Positions 37,047-44,005 of a DNA stretch of 49,006 nucleotides are shown in pieces; the first letter of the stretch is position 1, and every line of letters starts with the position of its first letter. The position numbers and the translations under genes were made by a program. Below the pieces are notes generated by a model. The model worked only from the letters and a program-made list of their open reading frames with translations. It ran no database searches and was not told where the DNA came from. This stretch comes from an actinobacterium SCGC AAA044-N04. Lineage in GTDB: Bacteria > Actinomycetota > Actinomycetes > Nanopelagicales > Nanopelagicaceae. The stretch is taken from NCBI GenBank assembly GCA_000378885.1, contig KB900463.1, forward strand, positions 44,687 through 93,692, written 5' to 3'.

Positions 37047-37627
37047 ATCTTTGCCAGATATTCCATAGCAACGACTAAGTCATGCGGCGTATCAACATCA
37101 ATCATGGCCTTTTCAATCTCAGGACTCATGTGGATTTCATGGATATTCAAATGTGAAATCAAAGTGCGCATAGAGGTTCCATGGGGATTGCCAATTGTAG
37201 ATAGAGCGTTTTCTAAAGATTCGCGGCGATAGAGCGCAGCTAATGGTTGCTTGTAACCCTGTGAATCAACATACATAATCGCATCATCGTGTGACGTCAT
37301 TGCACTTAACAAATGAATCATATGAGCACCTGCAAATGGCATATCGGTGGCTAGAACACCAACAATCTCACTCTCACAAAGTTCCAAAGCTGCAGCAATT
37401 CCAGCTACTGGTCCACCACCAACTGGGTTTTCTTGGATACAACGATATGCAATCTCTGGAAATAACGGGTCTGCTCCGACGATAATGATTTCAAATTCTT
37501 TAGGAATGTTTGCAAGAATGTGGTGAATTAACTGTTGGTGACCCAATATGGCTTGGGATTTATCTGCGCCCAAGCGAGAACTGGTGCCGCCACTTAAGAC
37601 GATGATGCTTCCAGCTTTGCTTTCCAT
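37043..37627 (-). CDS. mobA: Molybdenum cofactor guanylyltransferase
   Basis: Adds GMP to molybdopterin, giving the guanine dinucleotide form used by DMSO-reductase family enzymes such as formate dehydrogenases. The 194-residue product starts ESKAGSIIVLSGGTSSRLGADKSQ, the nucleotidyltransferase signature with GGxSSRxGxDK, and has the metal-binding VLATDMPFA. ATG 37627 is chosen by the family N-terminus and a -10 box 6 nt upstream. It heads the six-gene cofactor operon. Confidence 0.9.
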   Translation of the reverse strand: MESKAGSIIVLSGGTSSRLGADKSQAILGHQQLIHHILANIPKEFEIIIVGADPLFPEIAYRCIQENPVGGGPVAGIAAALELCESEIVGVLATDMPFAGAHMIHLLSAMTSHDDAIMYVDSQGYKQPLAALYRRESLENALSTIGNPHGTSMRTLISHLNIHEIHMSPEIEKAMIDVDTPHDLVVAMEYLAKI

Positions 37628-37632
37628 TTGAC

Positions 37633-37639
37633 TAGGATA
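37633..37639. promoter_or_regulatory. Divergent, overlapping -10 boxes of mobA and the phosphoesterase gene
   Basis: Only 18 bp separate the two ATG codons. Plus strand: TAGGAT (37633-37638) ends 7 nt before ATG 37646. Minus strand: TATCCT (37634-37639) ends 6 nt before ATG 37627. The two hexamers overlap by 5 bp on opposite strands. No ribosome sites fit in the gap. Confidence 0.6.
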
Positions 37640-37645
37640 CTGACT

Positions 37646-39202
37646 ATGGCATTTGCTCGTGGAGAAGCTAACTCGCTGGGCTGGCGCAACCTTGTAAAGG
37701 TGCCGGCTGAACCACATTGTGGACATTCCTTCCCGGCGTCGAGCACACCGCTCTTAATTCTGCATCATCTTTCCGATCTACATGTTTGCGATGCACAGTC
37801 ACCAACGCGCCCAGAATATTTAGATCGTCACGCCGATCCTGATAGTCCTATACGTGAGCAAGTAGGGACCATTGGTACTTACCGACCACATGCGATGTTG
37901 TCACCACATGTTGTTGAATCAATGGTGCAATCACTTAACTCAATCACTGTTGGGCCTTTATCTGGTCATAAAATTGCTGGTGCAATTATCACTGGAGATA
38001 CAACAGATAACGCGCAAAAGAATGAAGTCGATTGGTACATAGCTTTACTTGATGGCTTAGAGATTCGTCCTGACTCAGGTGATCATTCAAAGTATGAAGG
38101 TGTCATTGATGATGGAGCCGAACATTACGACGTTCGCTATTGGCACCCACATGGAACTCCTGCAGGAAAAGTAGATGATCATGCCCGTGCAAAATATGGA
38201 TTCCCAATTGTTCCTAATCTTTTAAACTCTTGTCGCACACCTTTCAAAGCCACTGGACTTAATTTTCCTTGGTATGCCGTGCACGGCAATCATGATGCGC
38301 TCTTGCAAGGCACAGTTGCCCCAACTCCTGAAGTAAATTGGGAAATGATTGGTGGAAAGCGCTATACAGATCTTCCATCAACTACAAACCTTTATGAGAC
38401 ATTAACGAAGTTCCGCGAAGTTGGTCCTGCTGGATATCCCGCAGCCGATGATGCACCCTTTGTTGGCGTGACTGCAGAAATAGAGCGTCGTGCAGTTGAG
38501 CGCGGTGAATATGCACAGTTACACCTTGATTCACCCGGTGAACCAAAGGGCCATGGGTTCACACAAGAAAATGCACGCAATAAAACAATGTATTACTCAA
38601 TGCATGTGCAAGGCGTGAAACTAATTGTTATAGATAGCGTCAATCACTTCGGTGGCTGGCAGGGCTCTTTGGATGAAGAGCAGTTTGCTTGGCTTGAAAA
38701 GCAAGTTGCTGCATCAGATAGGCCTGTTGTTCTAGCTTCACATCATCCTTTGAGCACCATGTTTAATGATTACGCGCCAAGTGGCCGCCGTGTATGCGTT
38801 GATGAGATCCGTGAAATGTTGCTCAAATATCCACAAGTGATTGCATGGCTAGCAGGACATGAACACCGCCACCATGTTGAGTGGATTGGTGATGTGGAAG
38901 AAGTCAGTGGTTTCTGGCAGATTGAAACTGCATCACATGCAGATTGGCCACAGCAGTCCCGCACAGTTGAAATGGTTAAGGATGAATCTGGTGATTACTA
39001 CTTCGGATTAACCGTTGTTGATCATGCGGCAGGAACTGACCACGGCAATGCATCTACTCCCCTGGAAATTGCTGCGCTCTCTCGAACAGTGAGTGCGAAC
39101 GTATGGCAAAAGCGACCAGAGCTTGGCGCAAAGCATGGAATTGATTGGTGGTTAGGACGTCCTACAGATCGAAATGTTGTTTTAAAAATTAATAAGCGCT
39201 AG
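37646..39202 (+). CDS. Metallophosphoesterase, actinobacterial calcineurin-like type
   Basis: A 518-residue protein with the full set of calcineurin-like metal motifs: HLSDLHVCD (D-x-H) near 48, GDTTDN near 120, GNHDA near 215, SHHPLS near 370 and AGHEHRHH near 408. It fits the large actinobacterial family known as TIGR03767. Those proteins often carry a Tat signal; here the start MAFARGEANSLGW shows none, so it is probably cytoplasmic or the leader was lost. The substrate is unknown. It is divergent from mobA and converges on mgtC with overlapping stop codons. Confidence 0.85.
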   Translation: MAFARGEANSLGWRNLVKVPAEPHCGHSFPASSTPLLILHHLSDLHVCDAQSPTRPEYLDRHADPDSPIREQVGTIGTYRPHAMLSPHVVESMVQSLNSITVGPLSGHKIAGAIITGDTTDNAQKNEVDWYIALLDGLEIRPDSGDHSKYEGVIDDGAEHYDVRYWHPHGTPAGKVDDHARAKYGFPIVPNLLNSCRTPFKATGLNFPWYAVHGNHDALLQGTVAPTPEVNWEMIGGKRYTDLPSTTNLYETLTKFREVGPAGYPAADDAPFVGVTAEIERRAVERGEYAQLHLDSPGEPKGHGFTQENARNKTMYYSMHVQGVKLIVIDSVNHFGGWQGSLDEEQFAWLEKQVAASDRPVVLASHHPLSTMFNDYAPSGRRVCVDEIREMLLKYPQVIAWLAGHEHRHHVEWIGDVEEVSGFWQIETASHADWPQQSRTVEMVKDESGDYYFGLTVVDHAAGTDHGNASTPLEIAALSRTVSANVWQKRPELGAKHGIDWWLGRPTDRNVVLKINKR

Positions 39203-39660
39203 TCGTGACGGTTTGTAGTTGCCTCAATTACTTGCGTTGATCGCAAGATAATTAAAATAACTAGCGTTAAACCAGCACCGGCTACTTGAAAACCTAATCC
39301 CGCGGCAACACCAACGGCTGCAGTTGTGAAAACTGTTGCCGCAGTTGTTACTCCACCAATTCCAGAAGAGCCTGCACGGGTGTTTGTGAAGATAAGGCCA
39401 GCGCCCAGGAAACCAATTCCAGTTATAACTGCGTGCAGTGCACGGGTTGGGTCACCATATTTAGCTTCAACATCCATAACAGCGCCAATTGCAACAATGA
39501 CTGCAGAGGATGCGCACACCAGGGCCATAGTTCTAGGTCCTGCAGATTTACCAGCCCGGTCACGTTCCCAACCAATGAGAGAGCCAAGGAATGCTGCTAT
39601 CACCGCATCGATAATTACCGCTGCCTGCTGCCATAAATCAACTGAATGTAGATCAATCAT
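39199..39660 (-). CDS. MgtC/SapB family membrane protein
   Basis: A 153-residue protein with four to five hydrophobic segments and the family signature GSLIGWERDRAGKSAGPRTMALV near residue 26. MgtC proteins are linked to magnesium limitation and, in Salmonella, to inhibition of the ATP synthase. The C-terminal soluble domain of Salmonella MgtC is missing, as in most free-living bacteria. A -10 box ends 7 nt before the ATG. The stop overlaps that of the phosphoesterase gene (CTAG). Confidence 0.85.
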   Translation of the reverse strand: MIDLHSVDLWQQAAVIIDAVIAAFLGSLIGWERDRAGKSAGPRTMALVCASSAVIVAIGAVMDVEAKYGDPTRALHAVITGIGFLGAGLIFTNTRAGSSGIGGVTTAATVFTTAAVGVAAGLGFQVAGAGLTLVILIILRSTQVIEATTNRHD

Positions 39661-39667
39661 GCTTCTT

Positions 39668-39673
39668 AGGGTA
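39668..39673 (-). promoter_or_regulatory. Candidate -10 box of the mgtC-like gene
   Basis: Minus strand TACCCT ends 7 nt before the ATG at 39660. The 60-bp gap to the divergent gene at 39721 holds separate -10 boxes for both directions. Confidence 0.45.
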
Positions 39674-39698
39674 CTCGCGCAGGGTCATATTGCTGGGA

Positions 39699-39722
39699 AA
39701 TTGGCCTATAGAATTGGCCTAT
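39699..39722 (+). repeat. 13-bp tandem repeat spanning the start codon at 39721
   Basis: AATTGGCCTAT occurs at 39699-39709 and again at 39712-39722, where its AT is the start of ATG. The join of the two units creates TAGAAT (39709-39714), a -10 box ending 6 nt before the ATG. Confidence 0.6.
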
Positions 39723-40017
39723 GAGCGAATATCAAATCATGCGTTGGCGTGAAATTCCATCCATGGTTGTCGCACGCTCAGGTGAAACAACTATCAAAAT
39801 CATGCTGGCTTCTCGTTTTCAAGAGGCTATAGATGAAGCAGCGATGCGCTTAGGTGAAATTGATGCTGATGCATACACCGCTGGATGGAATCGTGATCCT
39901 TGGGTTGAAACAGAAGGTGCACCTGATGTTGTTGCTGCTCAAATCGTTGAAAAGCTTGAAATAGAATTGAGTGAAGAAAACCTTTCTGCACTTCTTGATG
40001 CCATAGGAGAAAAGTAA
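39721..40017 (+). CDS. Small protein of the 'virulence factor' domain type (PF13769-like)
   Basis: A 98-residue soluble protein with the start RWREIPSMVVA and the block LASRFQEAIDEAAMRLG...AYTAGW, which resembles the domain labelled 'virulence factor' in family databases. That name comes from a staphylococcal protein and says nothing about function here. It is coupled by TAATG to a homocysteine-methyltransferase-like gene; I recall similar small genes close to folate and cobalamin methyltransferases in other bacteria. A role in methyl transfer is therefore possible but unproven. Confidence 0.6.
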   Translation: MSEYQIMRWREIPSMVVARSGETTIKIMLASRFQEAIDEAAMRLGEIDADAYTAGWNRDPWVETEGAPDVVAAQIVEKLEIELSEENLSALLDAIGEK

Positions 40018-40895
40018 TGTCTGCAATCTATGAAGCGTTAGAAAAAGCAACTCTTGTTTCAGATGGTGCTATGGGAACAATGCTCCAAGAGCGTGGACTT
40101 ACCGATGGTGGTGCACCTGAGTTGTGGAATGTCGAAAAGCCAGAAGAGATTGAAGCAGTTTTAGAGGCATATGCAGCCGCTGGTGCAAATTTCATTACAA
40201 CAAATACTTTTGGTGGAACAGCAGGCCGTCTTGCCATGCACGGACTTGAAGATCGTCTTGCAGAATTAAACAAAGCTGGCGCTGCAATTGCACGTAAGGT
40301 TGCTGATCGTCATCCTGGATGTTTTGTTATGGGAGATATCGGACCATCTGGTGAATTAATGGAACCTATGGGAACACTTACCCCTGAATCCGGAAAAGCT
40401 TTATTTGCTGCCCAAATCAGCGCACTTGTTGCCGGTGGTGTGGATGCAATTCTTATTGAAACTATGTCAGATCTTGGTGAAGTTGAAGCCGCAGTCACTG
40501 CAGCCCAAGAAGTTGCACCTGGAATGCCAATCATTGTCACCATGAGCTTTGATACAAATCTGCGCACCATGATGGGTGTTAAGCCAGCAATGGCAGTTAA
40601 GCAATTAGCAGCACTGGGCGTTCGCATCATCGGTGCAAACTGCGGCCGTGGAACAGATGAAATGTCACAGATTGCTAAAGAGTTAGTAGAAGCTCGTTCA
40701 GAAGGCGTATTTATCATTACTCAATCAAATGCTGGCCTTCCAAAACTTCAAGGTGATGTCTTTATTTATGATGGCACACCGGAAGAAATGGCACGTTATG
40801 CCGCAGAGATGAAAGACCTAGGCGTGAACATTGTTGGTTCTTGCTGTGGTTCATCACCTGCTCATACTCAATCTATTGCTGCAGCATTGCTATAA
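40017..40895 (+). CDS. Homocysteine S-methyltransferase family protein (BHMT-like)
   Basis: A 292-residue single-domain protein of the homocysteine S-methyltransferase (pfam02574) family. The zinc ligands are in place: Cys209 in GANCG and the Cys pair 276-277 in GSCCG. The N-terminal DGAMGTMLQERG is the family start. Candidate methyl donors are betaine, S-methylmethionine or a methyl corrinoid/folate. A betaine donor would feed dimethylglycine to the flavoprotein operon about 8 kb away, which is an attractive but unproven link. MetH-like folate and cobalamin domains are absent. Confidence 0.85.
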   Translation: MSAIYEALEKATLVSDGAMGTMLQERGLTDGGAPELWNVEKPEEIEAVLEAYAAAGANFITTNTFGGTAGRLAMHGLEDRLAELNKAGAAIARKVADRHPGCFVMGDIGPSGELMEPMGTLTPESGKALFAAQISALVAGGVDAILIETMSDLGEVEAAVTAAQEVAPGMPIIVTMSFDTNLRTMMGVKPAMAVKQLAALGVRIIGANCGRGTDEMSQIAKELVEARSEGVFIITQSNAGLPKLQGDVFIYDGTPEEMARYAAEMKDLGVNIVGSCCGSSPAHTQSIAAALL

Positions 40896-40898
40896 GAA

Positions 40899-40904
40899 TA
40901 GGCT
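40899..40904 (+). promoter_or_regulatory. Candidate -10 box giving leaderless trhO mRNA
   Basis: TAGGCT ends 7 nt before the trhO ATG at 40912, in the 16-bp gap after the methyltransferase gene. There is no Shine-Dalgarno sequence. Confidence 0.5.
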
Positions 40905-40911
40905 TGAAATC

Positions 40912-41820
40912 ATGAACTTCAACAAAGTCATTCTTTACTACGGCTTTGCACCAATCGCTGATCCTGAGGCGGTAAAGCTGTGGCAGAAAACTTTGTGTGA
41001 ATCCCTCAACATCAAGGGACGTATCTTGATTTCACCGCATGGAATTAATGGCACTTTGGGTGGGCATATGGATGATGTGAAGAAATACATCAAGAACACC
41101 CGCCAGTATCCAGGCTTCAAGAAGATAGATTTCAAATGGTCTGAAGGAACGGGCAATGATTTCCCAAAGCTCAAAATCAAGGTCAAGGACGAACTTGTAG
41201 CTTTCGGTAATCCCGGTGAAATTAAAGTCGATGAAAATGGCGTAATCGGCGGCGGAATTCATTTGCGCCCAGAAGAAGTCAATAAACTTGTCGAAGAGCG
41301 TGGCGATGAAGTGGTTTTCTTTGACGGCCGTAACGCTTTTGAAGCCAAGGTTGGAAAGTTCAAAGATGCAGTAGTGCCAGATATAACTACTTCTCATGAC
41401 TTTGTGAAAGAGATTGAAAGCGGTAAATACGATCATATGAAAGACAAGCCAGTAGTTACTTACTGCACAGGCGGAATTCGCTGTGAAATCCTTTCTGTGG
41501 TGATGAAGAATCGTGGCTTTAAAGAGGTTTATCAGATGAAGGGCGGAATCGTTCGCTACGGAAACGCCTTTGGTGATGATGGTCTATGGGAAGGCTCCCT
41601 CTACACATTTGATGATCGTTTAACTATCGATTTCAGCGATCACACCAAGTTAATTGGAACTTGCGCTCACTGTGATGGCCCAACTAAAGAATTTAGAAAC
41701 TGCCAAAAGCCTGAATGCCACCAGCTAGTTCTGCTCTGTGATCCATGTTATGACAAGCATTTAGATATGCCGTGTAAGCATGATCGCGAAATTAAGCGCA
41801 ATCGCGATCTAGTTGGTTGA
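40912..41820 (+). CDS. trhO: tRNA U34 hydroxylase TrhO (YceA-type rhodanese)
   Basis: Oxygen-dependent hydroxylation of wobble uridine 34 in tRNA is the role established for this family. The 302-residue product has the acylphosphatase-like N-terminal domain (GRILISPHGINGTLGG near 37), a rhodanese domain (about 118-215) with Cys185 in CTGGIRCE, and a Cys-rich C-terminal segment (CAHC, CQKPEC, CDPC, PCKHD) that may bind zinc. ATG 40912 is fixed by the family start MNFNKVILYYGF; the open frame extends upstream into the preceding gene. Confidence 0.92.
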   Translation: MNFNKVILYYGFAPIADPEAVKLWQKTLCESLNIKGRILISPHGINGTLGGHMDDVKKYIKNTRQYPGFKKIDFKWSEGTGNDFPKLKIKVKDELVAFGNPGEIKVDENGVIGGGIHLRPEEVNKLVEERGDEVVFFDGRNAFEAKVGKFKDAVVPDITTSHDFVKEIESGKYDHMKDKPVVTYCTGGIRCEILSVVMKNRGFKEVYQMKGGIVRYGNAFGDDGLWEGSLYTFDDRLTIDFSDHTKLIGTCAHCDGPTKEFRNCQKPECHQLVLLCDPCYDKHLDMPCKHDREIKRNRDLVG

Positions 41821-41821
41821 T

Positions 41822-42712
41822 GTGCTCGCTGTAGATTTAGGTCAATCAGGAAGCCGCATAAGTTCAGGTGAAACTTTAATCAATTCCACTCGCGGTAAAT
41901 TAGCTGGAGAACCTCCGCTGGAATCATTACGAGCAGTATTTGAAAGTATTGAAAAACTCAATTCAGATACGGTCACACTCTCTTGCTCCGGATTTCGTGG
42001 GATAGTCACAGATCCACAACCATTTCTAGCTCTTTGTAATGAGTTTTTTGGCGCTAGCAAAGTCGCAGTGATGGATGATGGCTTGGCTGGTTTCATTGGC
42101 GCTCTTGGTGGTGGCAATGGTGTTGTACTTTCTATCGGTGGTGGGGTCGTAAGTGTTGGCAGAAAAGATTCACATTTTGCTCATCGTGATGGACTTGAAA
42201 GTACTTTTGGCGATGAAGGCGGCGGTTTCTGGCTTGGGAAATTAGGATTAACAAGAGCCCTTGGTATTCGCCAAGGTCGCGGTGATGACCTGATTTTATT
42301 GAACACCTTTAAAGATCAAATGCTGGCATATGACGCTCTGGCTATTAAGAATGCAGTTGATGCAGCCTCACTTGCGATTTCATCGGCTAAGACTTTGCTT
42401 TCTGCAGCAGATGTAGGAAGTCCCACTGCACTTGCTATCCGCAACGAAGGCGCAGCGTTATTAGCTCAGACTGTCATTGCAACGTGGTTAGGGGCTGGCG
42501 GTTCATTAGATGATGCACCAGAGATTGCAATTCAAGGTGGTCCATCTAAGAATCCTGCTTACGTGAGCGCCATTGCGAGCAATATTTCTCAATCACTTCC
42601 TAAAGCTAAGTTCGTAAGTGCTCGTGGAGATAATTTAGATGGTGCACTCTGGATTGCACATAACATGCCTAATGATGCCGAGCCTTTGCTTCGCTGGGCT
42701 AGAAAATCCTGA
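41822..42712 (+). CDS. BadF/BadG-type ATPase, N-acetylglucosamine kinase-like
   Basis: A 296-residue member of the ASKHA kinase fold. The start LAVDLGQSGSRIS holds the phosphate-1 motif, GGGNGVVLSIGGG near 95 the phosphate-2 motif and IAIQGGPSKNPAYV near 235 the adenosine motif. Related proteins phosphorylate N-acetylglucosamine or glucosamine. GTG 41822, one base after the trhO stop, is preferred; TTG 41813 would overlap trhO. It is followed 2 bp later by a secreted protein gene. The sugar is not known. Confidence 0.75.
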   Translation: MLAVDLGQSGSRISSGETLINSTRGKLAGEPPLESLRAVFESIEKLNSDTVTLSCSGFRGIVTDPQPFLALCNEFFGASKVAVMDDGLAGFIGALGGGNGVVLSIGGGVVSVGRKDSHFAHRDGLESTFGDEGGGFWLGKLGLTRALGIRQGRGDDLILLNTFKDQMLAYDALAIKNAVDAASLAISSAKTLLSAADVGSPTALAIRNEGAALLAQTVIATWLGAGGSLDDAPEIAIQGGPSKNPAYVSAIASNISQSLPKAKFVSARGDNLDGALWIAHNMPNDAEPLLRWARKS

Positions 42713-42714
42713 TC

Positions 42715-43161
42715 ATGAAAAACTTTCGCCAATACCGATACTCAAAAGGCTGGATTGTCTTACTTGCCACAGTTGTTGGCCTTAGCTATGGCGGCTATAC
42801 CTTCATTAATCGTGCTGTGACTTCACAGGTGTATGTAACTAATTGCGGAATCCAGGACTACAAACCAGAAGTCATTATCAAGTTCTGTGCAGATGCCGGA
42901 GTTGGTGTTGGCGCTATTGAGTGGAGCACGTGGAGCGCCGAAGGTGCAAGCGGTGAAGGCAAGTATCAAATCAACGACTGTTTACCGAGCTGCGTTGAAG
43001 GTAAGCAATTTTATGCCGATGTAACTGTGGAATTAAGTAAAACAAAGACAATAAAGGGCAAACCAACCCTTACCTATATAAAAGTCACGACTAAAGATGG
43101 CAAGAATCTACCTTTAAGTGCTTCACCTACTGATGCTTGGCCGATGGAACTAGCTGGCTAA
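42715..43161 (+). CDS. Membrane-anchored or secreted protein of unknown function
   Basis: A 148-residue protein with a basic start, one hydrophobic segment (about 12-32) and an exported domain with four Cys: Cys44, Cys58, Cys89, Cys93. The pattern is C...KPEVIIKFCADAG...W..W....GEG.....NDCLPSC, followed by beta-rich sequence. I recall the NDCxPxC pattern from small secreted actinobacterial proteins without known function. Two disulfide bonds are likely. It follows the BadF-type gene by 2 bp and meets lysE tail-to-tail. Confidence 0.65.
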   Translation: MKNFRQYRYSKGWIVLLATVVGLSYGGYTFINRAVTSQVYVTNCGIQDYKPEVIIKFCADAGVGVGAIEWSTWSAEGASGEGKYQINDCLPSCVEGKQFYADVTVELSKTKTIKGKPTLTYIKVTTKDGKNLPLSASPTDAWPMELAG

Positions 43162-43166
43162 TTAGC
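43157..43166. other. Abutting stop codons in a 10-bp palindrome
   Basis: GCTAATTAGC is a perfect palindrome. TAA (43159-43161) ends the secreted protein gene and TAA on the other strand (43162-43164) ends the LysE gene, with zero bases between. No hairpin terminator for either transcript is present. Confidence 0.85.
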
Positions 43167-43797
43167 GTGGTGAAGTAAGCAATAAAGTTGCCGCTAGGAA
43201 CAAAATACCCAAAGCTGAAAAAGCGGTGAGTCCCCTTCGCACTTTTGGACGTGCTAAAACAGTAGTTGCTCTGCCAATAATTGATATCAAAAATGAATAC
43301 CACGATGCAGATGTCAGAGCTTGGACTATTGAAAGCAAAAAGATTCCCCAGCCTAGATTGAAATCCTTAGGCACAAACTGTGGAATAAAGGCAACGGCAA
43401 ATACCGCAGCCTTAACATTTGTTAGATTAGTTAAAAGTCCTAAATGAAATGCAGGCCCTAAGCCAGTCTTGGCTGATCCTTCATAATCAAATTTTCCAAA
43501 TTCATGGCGCAAAGACCATAGAGTTTGAAGGGCAAGAAAAGTTAGGAAAGCGACACCGGCATATTTAAGTGCGCTATAGGCAGCATGTGAATGAGCAAAG
43601 ATCTGTGATAAGCCGATTGCAGATGCAGCTCCCCAGAAAATCAGAGCGGTGCTTGTTCCGAGCAGAGTTGTGTATGCAGTCTTTGTTCCACCAATGATTG
43701 ATTGACGCAAAATCATTGCAACGGTTTGACCCGGAACAATTGCTAATAGAAGAGCAGTCAGCACAAAAGCTGGAAGGACGTGCACAAAATTAGCCAT
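43162..43797 (-). CDS. LysE/RhtB family amino-acid exporter
   Basis: A 211-residue membrane protein with about six hydrophobic segments and the LysE-type start (LLAIVPGQTVAMILRQS), where the family usually has PGP. Members export basic amino acids, homoserine or threonine; the substrate is unknown. The ATG lies only 3 bases after the 3' end of tRNA-Glu on the same strand, so the mRNA very likely comes from the tRNA transcript and begins right at the tRNA cleavage site. Confidence 0.8.
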   Translation of the reverse strand: MANFVHVLPAFVLTALLLAIVPGQTVAMILRQSIIGGTKTAYTTLLGTSTALIFWGAASAIGLSQIFAHSHAAYSALKYAGVAFLTFLALQTLWSLRHEFGKFDYEGSAKTGLGPAFHLGLLTNLTNVKAAVFAVAFIPQFVPKDFNLGWGIFLLSIVQALTSASWYSFLISIIGRATTVLARPKVRRGLTAFSALGILFLAATLLLTSPR

Positions 43798-43800
43798 ACG

Positions 43801-43873
43801 TAGCCCCGACGGGATTCGAACCCGCGTAGCTGGCTTGAGAAGCCAGAGTCCTAGGCCGCTAGACGACGGGGCC
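43801..43873 (-). tRNA. tRNA-Glu(CTC)
   Basis: Reverse complement: acceptor GGCCCCG with CGGGGCT, D arm GTCTAGCGGCCTAGGAC, anticodon stem CTGGC/GCCAG with loop TTCTCAA (anticodon CTC), T arm GGGTTCGAATCCC, discriminator A. CCA is not encoded (CGT follows). Confidence 0.95.
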
Positions 43874-43902
43874 CTAGTGTTTCCATTTCTATCTTTACAT
43901 CG

Positions 43903-43974
43903 CTGGGGTACCAGGACTCGAACCTAGACTTACTGAACCAGAATCAGCAGGGCTGCCAATTACCCCATACCCCA
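43903..43974 (-). tRNA. tRNA-Gln(CTG)
   Basis: Reverse complement: acceptor TGGGGTA with TACCCCA, D loop TAATTGGCAG, anticodon stem GCTGA/TCAGT with loop TTCTGGT (anticodon CTG), T arm TAGGTTCGAGTCCTG, discriminator G. CCA is not encoded (CGA follows). It lies 31 bp after the gltX stop and 29 bp before tRNA-Glu. Confidence 0.93.
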
Positions 43975-44005
43975 AAAACAGCAGGAGCAAAGAATACCAA
44001 AGGAT

